Source: Flavobacteriaceae bacterium PS02293
GTDB lineage: Bacteria > Bacteroidota > Bacteroidia > Flavobacteriales > Weeksellaceae
Direction of reading: 5' to 3'
Length of the DNA stretch: 64,000 nucleotides
Assembly: GCA_029960045.1 (NCBI GenBank)
Contig: JASCOV010000012.1
Span: forward strand, 62,001-126,000
This document shows positions 43,206 to 52,500 of this stretch, one piece after another; position 1 is the stretch's first letter, and every line of letters begins with the position of its first letter. The position numbers were made by a program, and so were the translations under genes. The notes under the pieces are model-generated. The model made no database searches. It was not told where the DNA came from and was given only the letters and a program-made list of their open reading frames with translations.

Positions 43206-45482
43206 TTATTTTAATTCGAATTCTGTTTCTAAAAGCTGATCAGAACTGGTCCCAACAAATACTTTAAACATACCTGGCTCCAAAAGAAAATTACCGTTAT
43301 TATCGTAATAACCTAGATCTTCTTTATTCAAAGTGAAACGTATAATTCTTTGTTCGCCCTTTTTGAGAGATGTCAACTCAAATCCCTTCAATTCTTTGAC
43401 TGGTCTGGAAATACTTCCGCTCACATCTCTTATATAAAGCTGAACCACTTCTTTACCGTCTACACTTCCTTTATTAGTCACAGAAACTGATAGATTTACA
43501 GGCTCTCCAATAGAGAATGTCTTTTTGTTGATTGTCAAATCTCTATAATCGAATTCGGTATAACTCAATCCGTGACCGAAAGGAAAGAGTGGCGTCTTTT
43601 CTACATCGGAATAATGAGACCAAAAAACATTATTCTCTGAATTGGTAGGTCTTCCAGTGTTATAATGGTTGTAATAAATTGGAACTTGTCCAACGTTGCG
43701 GGGAAATGAAATCGGTAATTTGCCACTAGGATTATAATCACCATAAAGAACTTGGGCAATAGCATTACCGCTTTCACTTCCTAATTGCCAAGCTTCTACA
43801 ATAGCAGGAATATGATCTGCTGCCCATTGGATAGCCAGTGGTCTTCCGTTATTCAGAACCAAAACTATATTTTTGTTTACTTTAAAAACCTCTTCCAGTA
43901 ACTCTTGCTGATTGCCTGGCAGATCAAGATTTGTTCTGCTTCTACCTTCACCACTTTGGAAACCGTGTTCGCCTAACACCATTACCACCACATCTGCTTG
44001 TCTTGCTGCAGCGATGGCATTGTCAAAACCGCTTTTATCATTAGTATTGATCTCCAATTCTTTCGTAAAAGTTGGCTTACCGGCAAACACTGCAGTTCCG
44101 AGAGCATAGGTGAGTGGACTATTCCTGTATTTTTTCATCCCTTCCAAAACGGAAACTGCAGTATCATCTTCTGCCGCAATTCGCCAGCTTCCCAGCGGAC
44201 TTGTTTTATCACTGGCCAAAGCACCAATTAATGCAATTTTTTGCCCGGACTTTTTGAGTGGCAATAGGTTATTGTCATTTTTTAAAAGAACAATAGATTT
44301 TTTGGCCATATCCAGAACACCTTCGTGATGAGATACGCTACCAATAACTTCTTTTTCTCTTTTTTCGTCGCAATACTTGTAAGGATTTTCAAATAACCCC
44401 ATTTCAAATTTTAACCTCAAAATTCTCCTTACTGCATCGTCTATGATTTCAATGTCTACCTTCTTTTCTTTGACCAGATTCACCAGTTCGTTCACATATA
44501 AATATGATTCCATATCCATATCAGAACCCGCTTCTGCTGCTTTTTGAGCTGCCTCTGTACCGTCTTTGGCATATCCGTGGGAAATCATCTCCCGGATAGA
44601 TGCCCAGTCGGAGACTACGAAACCTTGGAAATTCCATTTTGTTTTAAGAATATCTCGGAGAAGAAAATGATTTGCGGTAGCAGGGATACCATTAAAAGTA
44701 TTGAAAGCATTCATAAATGTCTTGACACCAGCATCATTGGCAGCTTTGAAAGGAGGCAATACGGAATTGTACAATCTGGATAAACTCATATCGACATTGT
44801 TATATTCTTTACCCGATTCTACAAATCCGTACCCAGCAAAATGCTTAGCACAAGCTGCAATCGTATTGATCCCCGAAAAATTATCTCCTTGAAAGCCCTT
44901 AACTCTGGCTACTGCAATTTTACTCGCTAGATAAGGATCCTCACCGGCACCTTCCATCACTCGACCCCAGCGGGCATCTGTTGTAACGTCTACATTTGGC
45001 GCAAAAGTCCAGTTTATTCCGCTTGCAGCAGCTTCAGTAGCTGCGATGGCTGCTGATTTTTTTATAGCGTCCATATCCCAGCTAGCAGCTTCGGCTAATG
45101 GAATTGGGCTTAATGTTTTATAACCATGTATTACATCAAATCCAATAATCAGCGGAATCCCTAACCTTGTATTTTCAACGGCTATTTTTTGTACTTCGCG
45201 TACTTTTTGAACACCCCGCACATTGAGTAAGGAACCTACCCAACCTTTATTAAGATGGTCGTATTTGATCTTGGATGAGCCACCCTGTGGAGCAGGACCT
45301 GTCACTTCCCAGAAACCATTGTATTGATTCATCTGTCCAACCTTTTCTTCGAGTGTCATTTGATCCATCAGTAATGTAATACGCTCTTCTATAGGTTTTT
45401 TTGTATCCAGGTGCGATCTGTTCTGAGCAGTAATATTTGTAACACCAAAGACAACAAAACAAAGTAGGGTGGTTTTGATCAT
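43206..45482 (-). CDS. Glycoside hydrolase family 3, BglX-like beta-glucosidase
   Basis: This 758-residue exported enzyme has a signal peptide (TLLCFVVFGVTNITAQ), the GH3 barrel (GFDVIHGYKTLSPIPLAEA; DARWGRVMEGAGEDPYL), nucleophile motif VVSDWAS (Asp about residue 292), the alpha/beta domain (VVMVLGEHGFQSGEGRSRT) and a C-terminal fibronectin-III-like domain. It is a paralogue of the 39290-41488 enzyme, but they differ enough to suggest different linkages. It follows the CBM6/PKD lipoprotein gene by 59 bases in the same direction. Confidence 0.93.
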   Translation of the reverse strand: MIKTTLLCFVVFGVTNITAQNRSHLDTKKPIEERITLLMDQMTLEEKVGQMNQYNGFWEVTGPAPQGGSSKIKYDHLNKGWVGSLLNVRGVQKVREVQKIAVENTRLGIPLIIGFDVIHGYKTLSPIPLAEAASWDMDAIKKSAAIAATEAAASGINWTFAPNVDVTTDARWGRVMEGAGEDPYLASKIAVARVKGFQGDNFSGINTIAACAKHFAGYGFVESGKEYNNVDMSLSRLYNSVLPPFKAANDAGVKTFMNAFNTFNGIPATANHFLLRDILKTKWNFQGFVVSDWASIREMISHGYAKDGTEAAQKAAEAGSDMDMESYLYVNELVNLVKEKKVDIEIIDDAVRRILRLKFEMGLFENPYKYCDEKREKEVIGSVSHHEGVLDMAKKSIVLLKNDNNLLPLKKSGQKIALIGALASDKTSPLGSWRIAAEDDTAVSVLEGMKKYRNSPLTYALGTAVFAGKPTFTKELEINTNDKSGFDNAIAAARQADVVVMVLGEHGFQSGEGRSRTNLDLPGNQQELLEEVFKVNKNIVLVLNNGRPLAIQWAADHIPAIVEAWQLGSESGNAIAQVLYGDYNPSGKLPISFPRNVGQVPIYYNHYNTGRPTNSENNVFWSHYSDVEKTPLFPFGHGLSYTEFDYRDLTINKKTFSIGEPVNLSVSVTNKGSVDGKEVVQLYIRDVSGSISRPVKELKGFELTSLKKGEQRIIRFTLNKEDLGYYDNNGNFLLEPGMFKVFVGTSSDQLLETEFELK

Positions 45483-45541
45483 TTCTAATTTTTAATGGTA
45501 ATACGTTAGCGTTTCGACAATATTTTTAATTTTAGCAAAAG

Positions 45542-46969
45542 TTAGTTTGTCGTAAAGTAAATATCATCAATATAATAATCGAAAGAATTGGGGGTGGTAC
45601 TGTAGTCACTGTCGTCAGTTCGTATTGTAAATTGCTTGATGCTTGACTTAGCTGCAGCTACAGTGGAAAGAGCTGCACTATTACCATCTCTCAAAATTTG
45701 GGAAAAAGGAATTACCAATTCATGCCATTGTCCATCCCACAACATTCCATAAGCAGGATTTCCAGGATTTAGTGTTACCCAATAATTTCCGGAATTGGTA
45801 TTCAATCTGATTCGTACTTTTTTTGGTGTACTGGATTTTACAGCAACATTAAGATAGTTGTAAGCTGTTGCATTATATGGTGAAATAGTCAGATCCATAT
45901 GTGAAAGGGCAAATCCGGTCTGTGGGCTGCCGTTTCCTGCAGGATCAAAATGGTAAAACAAAGCCTTGCTACCGTGATTTGTATTGGTGGTAACGATTGT
46001 AATCGCCATATTTCCTCCGTTGGGTGGTGGTGCTATCCCTGGATTTGAACTCACAATATCTTTTTCTGTAAAAATTCCAACGCCATCGATTGGTGGAGCA
46101 GGAACGCTGACTTTAATGTTAATCTTATCCAAATTGGTATTAGATCCTGTGAACAAGACACGAAATGTATTTTTGCCCTCGATTAAATTAACTCCAGTCA
46201 CGTTTTTGGAAATATAGGTGTTATAGCTACCCGTATTTGGGAAATTGCCTGTCTGTCCTAGATCGGTCGCAACCCCAGTATTAGGATTGACCAGCTGAAG
46301 TTTAATAGATTTTCCACCAGCAGCATCACCTGATGCTACCCGGAAATCGAAATCATAAATTCCCGTAGCAGGAACAGTGATTGTATAATTGGTCCATTCC
46401 CCAGCTTCTGTATAGCTGATATTATTGATATTATTACCCATCTGAACATCCACACCATCATCTGTTCTGTAACGTGGACTACCGTTTTGAACAGCAAGGT
46501 TTTGCTCTTCGGTATCGTGATAAGCTACGCCTTCACCGCCAAGATTGTAATTTTCTGCTTCAATCGTACCAGGGATGGTAATTGCAGTTCCGCCATAAGG
46601 CAAAGGCGGGTCAATACCTTTGACAATGATTTTAAACAATTTTGTCTCGACTGTATTATCTATATATTTTATGACCAATTTTGCATCGTAGATTCCTGGG
46701 TTATTATACAAAACTGTTGCATCAGGATTAACTGATGAGGCAGGGCTACCACCTGCAAATGTCCAGGTTGTTGTAAGATGTTTGAAAGAGGTACTTTTGA
46801 AATCTACAGTTTCTCCAAATTTAATATCTGTACGCGAGGCACTGGCTTCTGTATGTGGCTTGTCGTAAAGCGTGACTTCTCTGATTTCTTCCTCAACACA
46901 GGAGAAAAACAGAGCAAAAAATAAAAGTAAAAGTATGCTTTTCAAAAAGTCGGTATTTTTTAAATTCAT
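45542..46969 (-). CDS. Surface lipoprotein with PKD, CBM6-like and jelly-roll domains
   Basis: This 475-residue protein has a lipoprotein signal (LLLLFFALFFSCVEEE, Cys24, with acidic residues after it as in Bacteroidota surface export signals). Domains in order: PKD-like (about 40-125; TTTWTFAGGSPASSVNPDA), CBM6-like (about 130-290; IPGTIEAENYNLGGEGVAYHD and YTEAGEWTNYTITVPATGIY) and a C-terminal jelly-roll (about 300-475; YLNVAVKSSTPKKVRIRLN, WDGQWHELVIPFS, FDYYIDDIYF). It should bind the PUL polysaccharide at the cell surface, filling a SusE/F-like role. It is the first gene of the minus-strand arm and has two upstream TACCCC boxes. Confidence 0.85.
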   Translation of the reverse strand: MNLKNTDFLKSILLLLFFALFFSCVEEEIREVTLYDKPHTEASASRTDIKFGETVDFKSTSFKHLTTTWTFAGGSPASSVNPDATVLYNNPGIYDAKLVIKYIDNTVETKLFKIIVKGIDPPLPYGGTAITIPGTIEAENYNLGGEGVAYHDTEEQNLAVQNGSPRYRTDDGVDVQMGNNINNISYTEAGEWTNYTITVPATGIYDFDFRVASGDAAGGKSIKLQLVNPNTGVATDLGQTGNFPNTGSYNTYISKNVTGVNLIEGKNTFRVLFTGSNTNLDKINIKVSVPAPPIDGVGIFTEKDIVSSNPGIAPPPNGGNMAITIVTTNTNHGSKALFYHFDPAGNGSPQTGFALSHMDLTISPYNATAYNYLNVAVKSSTPKKVRIRLNTNSGNYWVTLNPGNPAYGMLWDGQWHELVIPFSQILRDGNSAALSTVAAAKSSIKQFTIRTDDSDYSTTPNSFDYYIDDIYFTTN

Positions 46970-47048
46970 AACTCTAATGGTTTTTAATTTTGATTATATT
47001 TTATCTGTCGCAAATTTTATATAAATAATAAATAAAACGGGTCTTAAA

Positions 47049-47067
47049 CATTTTAGATTGGGGTAAG
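47049..47067 (-). promoter_or_regulatory. PUL TACCCC box b
   Basis: On the minus strand it reads CTTACCCCAATCTAAAATG. It lies 80-98 bases upstream of the 46969 start and 64 bases from box c, about six helical turns. Confidence 0.5.
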
Positions 47068-47111
47068 AAATGTACTTTTCTACATGCGTGTCGTGTAACG
47101 AGTGCTTGACT

Positions 47112-47132
47112 GGATATTCTATTGGGGTAATT
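47112..47132 (-). promoter_or_regulatory. PUL TACCCC box c
   Basis: On the minus strand it reads AATTACCCCAATAGAATATC plus C, sharing TTACCCCAAT with box b. It lies 143-163 bases upstream of the 46969 start. Confidence 0.45.
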
Positions 47133-47377
47133 TGATTAAAGTAATTGCTAATGACAGTTCTCTTAAAAATTAAAAAAAATAAAATGACAAGTGAGTTTGA
47201 AAGCTTCAAATTTTCTGATTCAAAATTAAGCGGATAAATCAAACAGTATACTGTATGAATTTCTTTGCTAATGATTATGATAAAAATAGATATTTTATAA
47301 ATATCGTTAGTGATTTTACATTTATATGAATTTAAGTTTAAACATATTATATTTTTTTATATTTTAATACGGACGTC

Positions 47378-47402
47378 CTTACCCCTAAAAAAAGATATTT
47401 GA
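47378..47402 (+). promoter_or_regulatory. PUL TACCCC box d
   Basis: Reads CTTACCCCTAAAAAAAGATA and then TTTGA. It ends 25 bases before the -7 box 47428-47435 and 56 bases before the mannonate oxidoreductase start. The position suits an activator site. Confidence 0.5.
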
Positions 47403-47427
47403 ACTGTACCTTATTGCGGTGATAAAT

Positions 47428-47435
47428 TACTTTTG
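47428..47435 (+). promoter_or_regulatory. -7 promoter box (TACTTTTG) of the uxu genes
   Basis: Exact match to TAnnTTTG, 22 bases upstream of the ATG at 47458 and 25 bases after TACCCC box d. Confidence 0.55.
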
Positions 47436-47457
47436 TGAGTCTGATTATCAAAAAATT

Positions 47458-48288
47458 ATGAAAAATAAAGTCGTTGTTATTACAGGCTCTACAGGAGTTT
47501 TGTGCAGTATAATAGCAAAATCTTTAGCAAAGAAAGGTTGTAAAATTGCTCTGTTGGCAAGAGAAATGGGAAAAGCAGAAAGTCTGAAACTTGAGATTAT
47601 AGAGGACGGAGGCATTGCTCACATTTTTGAAGCAGATGTATTAAAAAAAGAGGCTTTAGAAAAAGTAAGAATACAAATCACAGAAAAATTGGGGACTTGT
47701 GATATTCTAATCAATGGGGCTGGAGGTAATCATCCTTCCGGAACTACTTCTGAACCATATTTTTCGCAAACTGATTTGGATAATAATGATCCTAGCTTTA
47801 GAACAATTTTTGATTTGGATCCTGAGGGAATAAAATCAGTTTTCGATCTGAACTTCTTGGGAACATTTCTTCCTACACAAGTATTTGCAAAAGATATGGT
47901 GGGAAAAACAGGCTGCAGTATTCTCAATATTTCTTCCTTGAGTGCTTTAACTCCATTGACCAAAATTCCTGCTTACAGTGCTGCAAAAGCCGCAACCTCC
48001 AACTTAACCCAATGGCTTGCTGTTCATTTTTCCAAGGTTGGCATCCGTGTCAATGCTATTGCACCGGGATTTTTCCTTACAAATCAGAATAAAAGTCTGC
48101 TCACATCAGAAGACGGAAGTCTCACGGAAAGAGGACAATCCATTATATCACATACGCCTGCGGGTAGATTTGGAAACCCGGAAGATTTGATAACTTCAGT
48201 ATTATTTTTATGTGACGACAGATCATCTTTTGTCACCGGAATAGTAATTTCTGTGGATGGTGGTTTTAGCGCATTTAGTGGTGTTTAA
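47458..48288 (+). CDS. SDR-family D-mannonate oxidoreductase (fructuronate reductase)
   Basis: I chose ATG 47458, which starts MKNKVVVITGSTGV directly at the first beta strand; the longer frame from 47419 adds 13 unlikely residues. The ~276-residue product is a classical SDR with TGSTGVLCS, INGAGGNHPS, catalytic Ser (NISSLSAL) and YSAAKAA, and a C-terminal FVTGIVISVDGGFSAFSG. Location 17 bases before uxuA points to the reduction of D-fructuronate to D-mannonate; in Bacteroidota this step is often done by an SDR enzyme. The two genes would feed glucuronic acid released by the PUL into central metabolism. Confidence 0.85.
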   Translation: MKNKVVVITGSTGVLCSIIAKSLAKKGCKIALLAREMGKAESLKLEIIEDGGIAHIFEADVLKKEALEKVRIQITEKLGTCDILINGAGGNHPSGTTSEPYFSQTDLDNNDPSFRTIFDLDPEGIKSVFDLNFLGTFLPTQVFAKDMVGKTGCSILNISSLSALTPLTKIPAYSAAKAATSNLTQWLAVHFSKVGIRVNAIAPGFFLTNQNKSLLTSEDGSLTERGQSIISHTPAGRFGNPEDLITSVLFLCDDRSSFVTGIVISVDGGFSAFSGV

Positions 48289-48305
48289 TTAGAAATTATA
48301 AAAAA

Positions 48306-49490
48306 ATGGAACAATCTTGGCGCTGGTACGGACCGAAGGATTCAGTATCTCTATCAGATATAAAACAGGCTGGTGCAGTTGGTATTGTAACCGCACTTCA
48401 TCATATTCCCAACGGTTCTGTATGGACTGTGGAGGAAATCAACATAAGAAAAAAAATAATCGAAGATGAAGGACTTCGATGGAATGTTGTAGAAAGCATT
48501 CCCGTTCACGAAGATATAAAAACCCGTACCGGGAATTTTCAGAAATTTATCCAAAATTATAAACAAAGCATTGAAAACTTGGCTCATTGTGGGATCAAGA
48601 TTATTTGCTACAATTTTATGCCTGTTTTAGATTGGACTCGTACAGATCTTGAGTTTGAACTGGAAGACGGTTCCAAAGCCCTGCGTTTTGATCAGACTGC
48701 CTTTGCTGCATTTGACCTTTATTTGCTACAGAGGACCGGTGCATTATCAGAATACTCACAACAAGAAAAAAAAGAAGCTAAAGCTTATTTTGAAAACCTG
48801 TCACAAGCAGAGAGAACAAAACTGATCAATAATATAATTGCTGGTTTACCGGGTGCAGAAGCAGGTTACAGTTTGGAAAGTTTTCGGGCGATTCTGGATA
48901 ATTATGCAGAAATTGATGGAGATCAACTGAGACAAAATCTGATTCTCTTTCTCCAAGAAATTATTCCCGTTGCCTCCCAAAACAAGGCTTTGATGTGCAT
49001 CCATCCAGACGATCCACCATATTCTATATTAGGTTTGCCAAGAGTTGTAAGTACTGAGGAAGATTATGCTTTACTATTTTCAGCAGTTCCGGACATTGCA
49101 AACGGAATGACATTCTGCTCTGGTTCTTTGGGAGTACGGAAAGATAATGACTTGATAAAAATATTTCAGCGCTTTGCGGATAGAGTCCATTTTTTACATC
49201 TTCGAAGTACCAAGAGAGATGAAAAGGGAAATTTTTATGAGGCCAATCATTTGGAAGGTGATGTCGATATGTACGGATTGATGAAAGAAGTGATTTCAGA
49301 AGAATGTAAAAGAGCACAGCAGGGAAGGGCTGATCGTATAATCCCAATGCGTCCGGATCACGGGCATCAGATGCTGGATGATTTGCAAAAAAAGACCAAT
49401 CCTGGATATTCTGCAATAGGAAGACTTAGAGGTCTTGCAGAACTTCGTGGGTTGGAGTTGGGCATCGCCCGCAGTTTTGATATAAATTAG
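48306..49490 (+). CDS. uxuA: Mannonate dehydratase
   Basis: This 394-residue cytoplasmic protein has the length and layout of UxuA: start MEQSWRWYGPKDSVSLSDIK, the VTALHHIPNGSVWT loop, the metal-site region CIHPDDPPYSILGLPRVV, HFLHLRSTKRDEKGNFYEA and the terminal MRPDHGHQMLDD motif. It converts D-mannonate to 2-keto-3-deoxygluconate with Fe/Mn. It is 17 bases after the SDR oxidoreductase. The other glucuronate-pathway genes (uronate isomerase, KDG kinase, KDPG aldolase) are not in this window and must be supplied from elsewhere. Confidence 0.96.
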   Translation: MEQSWRWYGPKDSVSLSDIKQAGAVGIVTALHHIPNGSVWTVEEINIRKKIIEDEGLRWNVVESIPVHEDIKTRTGNFQKFIQNYKQSIENLAHCGIKIICYNFMPVLDWTRTDLEFELEDGSKALRFDQTAFAAFDLYLLQRTGALSEYSQQEKKEAKAYFENLSQAERTKLINNIIAGLPGAEAGYSLESFRAILDNYAEIDGDQLRQNLILFLQEIIPVASQNKALMCIHPDDPPYSILGLPRVVSTEEDYALLFSAVPDIANGMTFCSGSLGVRKDNDLIKIFQRFADRVHFLHLRSTKRDEKGNFYEANHLEGDVDMYGLMKEVISEECKRAQQGRADRIIPMRPDHGHQMLDDLQKKTNPGYSAIGRLRGLAELRGLELGIARSFDIN

Positions 49491-49518
49491 AATTGATTAT
49501 AATCATTTTGAGGTAATT

Positions 49519-52500
49519 ATGAATCTGTTGAAAAAAATAACCAATGTATTAATATATATTCTTTTTGTTTTAATTTCTGGCATTTTTCCCGCTCAGGAGA
49601 CATCACTTCATTTCGATCAGATCAATTATGACGATGATTTCTCGCCAAGTATGATTTCCAATATGATCCAGAATAGATCAGGATTTGTATGGATCGGTAC
49701 AGAAAACGGACTTTTCCGCTATGATGGTTACAGCTACAAGAAGTATGCAAGAGACAAGCAAACGAATGGCAACCTTAGCAATAATCACATCAATGTGATT
49801 TTTGAAGACTGCGATCAGAATCTTTGGGTCGGTACAAACCACGGACTCAATTTTTATAATAAAAATGCCAATAATTTTATATCACTGGATGTAACCAAAG
49901 AGAAAGGCGGAAGTAATTATATTGCTGCCTTTGCCGAAGACGGGCAGAGGAATCTTTGGGTGGGAACTTTTGGTGGGGTCAAAAAACTTAAAAAGTCTAC
50001 CCGGAAGTTAGAAAACTTCAACCAAGCTTCGGAATTGCATAAAAGCAGGGTTCTATCTTTATTTTATGACTCGAATTATGGAATGCTTGTAGGAACTTCA
50101 AAAGGTCTGAAATGCTTTGATCCAAAGACAGGTCGCCAAAAACCGTTACCTGAAGAATTGTCGGCCAATGCAGAACTCATCAGTGCCAAGGTAAGAAAAA
50201 TTATAAAGACCAGCAACGGCGACCTTTGGTTTGCTACGGAAAGCTCTGGAGCGTTTTTATTGTCTTCAGGACAAAAAGTTCTCTCACAGTTTAAGCACGA
50301 TCCTGTGAACACCAATTCTATGTCATCCAATTGGATCAATGATATCATCCAGTGGGATCAAAATACCGTGTGGTTTGCAACAAAAGGAGGGTTAAGTATC
50401 TTTAATAATTACACTAAAAAATTTAAAAGAATAAAACATAATCCAGATAATCTGTACAGCCTAAGTGATAATGATCTGAAATGTTTTATGAGAGATCATA
50501 CTGGTTCTGTTTGGATAGGGACCTCTGCAGGAGCAATTAATATTTATAATAGATCCAATCTCAATTTTGCGAAAATATCAGAGGTTACAAACACGGGATT
50601 TGGGCTTAGCAATGCTGCTGCAAGCACTATTTTAAAAGAGAATGATCAAAGTATTTGGGTAGGAACTTCGGGCGGAGGATTGAACTATCTTAATCTTCAA
50701 ACCAAATCCTCCAATTATTACGCAATCGATAACAGTAATGAGAAAAATATAAAAAACATCATTACATCGCTGGCTAAAAAAGATGATAATACGATCTTAT
50801 GTGGCACTTTCAATGGATTGTTTGAATTTAATAAGACCTCAAAAAAATTCACTCAAATCTTTCTAAATTCGGATTCTGCTGAAAAAGACGAAAGACCTAT
50901 TACCTCTATCTTGGTAGATGGCAGCAATATTTGGATAGGAACAGATGGTAATGGATTGATAAAGATCTTGGAAGACGGTACTATTTTGAACTACAAAAAT
51001 GACGGATCGGCGAATGCCTTGTCCGATAATTTTGTGATGGCATTAGAAAACAGGAGCAATGGTATCTGGATCACGACACAAAACGGACTCAATTTTTTTG
51101 ATAAAAAACTGAACCGAATTTCAAAAGTATTCCGTTCAAATAATGCAAAACCGCTGGATAATAATAGCCTGACAGTGATGTTTACAGATTCAAAGAAAAG
51201 ACTTTGGATCGGAGCAGATTATGATGGTTTATATTATCTCAACGAGAGCAATCAAAAGTTTTTTGTCCTTAATAAAGAAAAAGGGTTTACTGATGCCTCT
51301 GTTAAAAGCATTACCGAAGATTCCCAAGGCAATTTGTGGGTTGGCGCAGAGGATTTTCTTTTTAAAATTAAAATTAAAAACGGAGGCAGCAATTTGAAAG
51401 CGTCCGACTTTGAAATTACACGTTATTCTTCTGCGGACGGTCTTTCTGTAAAACAATTTTTATACAATTCATCTGCGAAGATCAACCACAATATGATAGC
51501 TTTTGGAGCTTCCAAAGGTTTATTGATGTTTGATCCTCAGAAATTAATAAAAACATCTAATAACACACCGATAGTCCTTACGAAGCTTATTGTAAATAAC
51601 GAAATCGTAGAGGCAGATCAAACAGATGGAATTTTAAAACATCCTATTTCTGAAACTTCTGAGATAAAAATTAATTATGACCAAGGTTATATTGGACTGG
51701 AATTTACGGGTCTTAACTTTATCAATCCACAAAAAAGCAAATACGCTTACAAATTAGACAATGTATTATCAGAGGATCAATGGCATTTTATCGGAACCCA
51801 AAACAGGATCAATCTTTCCAATTTGGATCCGGGAAATTATACGTTATCCATAAAATCTACCAATGGAGATCAAAGCTGGAACAAGAATATCAAAAAATTG
51901 AAAATTGTAATACTGCCACCGTGGTACAGAACCTGGTGGGCATATCTGTTTTATTTAATCATTTTTGTTGGAGCCAATTACACTGTTTACCGTTTCATAA
52001 AATACCGTTTGAAACTCAGAAGAGAAATATTTTTGGAACAGGTGGAAAACGAAAGAAAAGAAGAAATCCTAACAACACAGATCAATTTTTTCACAAATAT
52101 TTCGCACGAGATAAGAACCCCATTAACACTGATTAAAGGCCCTGTGGAAGAGTTGTTATCTTATGAAAAAGATCCACAGACGAATGCTAAACTAAAAACG
52201 ATTAAGCAGAACTCAGACCGTCTTCTTAAGCTTGTAAACGAACTTTTGGATTTCAGAAAAGCTGAAAAAGGCTATATGAAGATCTACTGCCAAAGGCAAG
52301 ATGTGGTGTCTTTTTGTTTTGAAATATTTGAATCCTACAAAGGATTGGCAGCTGAAAAGAATATCGATTTCAAATTTGTACTTAACTCCAATGTGATCAT
52401 TGCTTATTTTGATAAAAATCAGATGGAAAAGGTCATTTACAATTTGCTTTCCAACGCTTTTAAATTCACTAAAAAAAATGGTAAAATAGTTTTTGCTGTA

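Larger units (their letters stand above)
46970..47457. other. Divergent PUL control region
   Basis: These 488 bases between the two arms of the PUL hold no gene but carry three TACCCC boxes (minus-strand boxes b 47049-47067 and c 47112-47132, plus-strand box d 47378-47402) and a TACTTTTG -7 box at 47428-47435. Confidence 0.65.
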
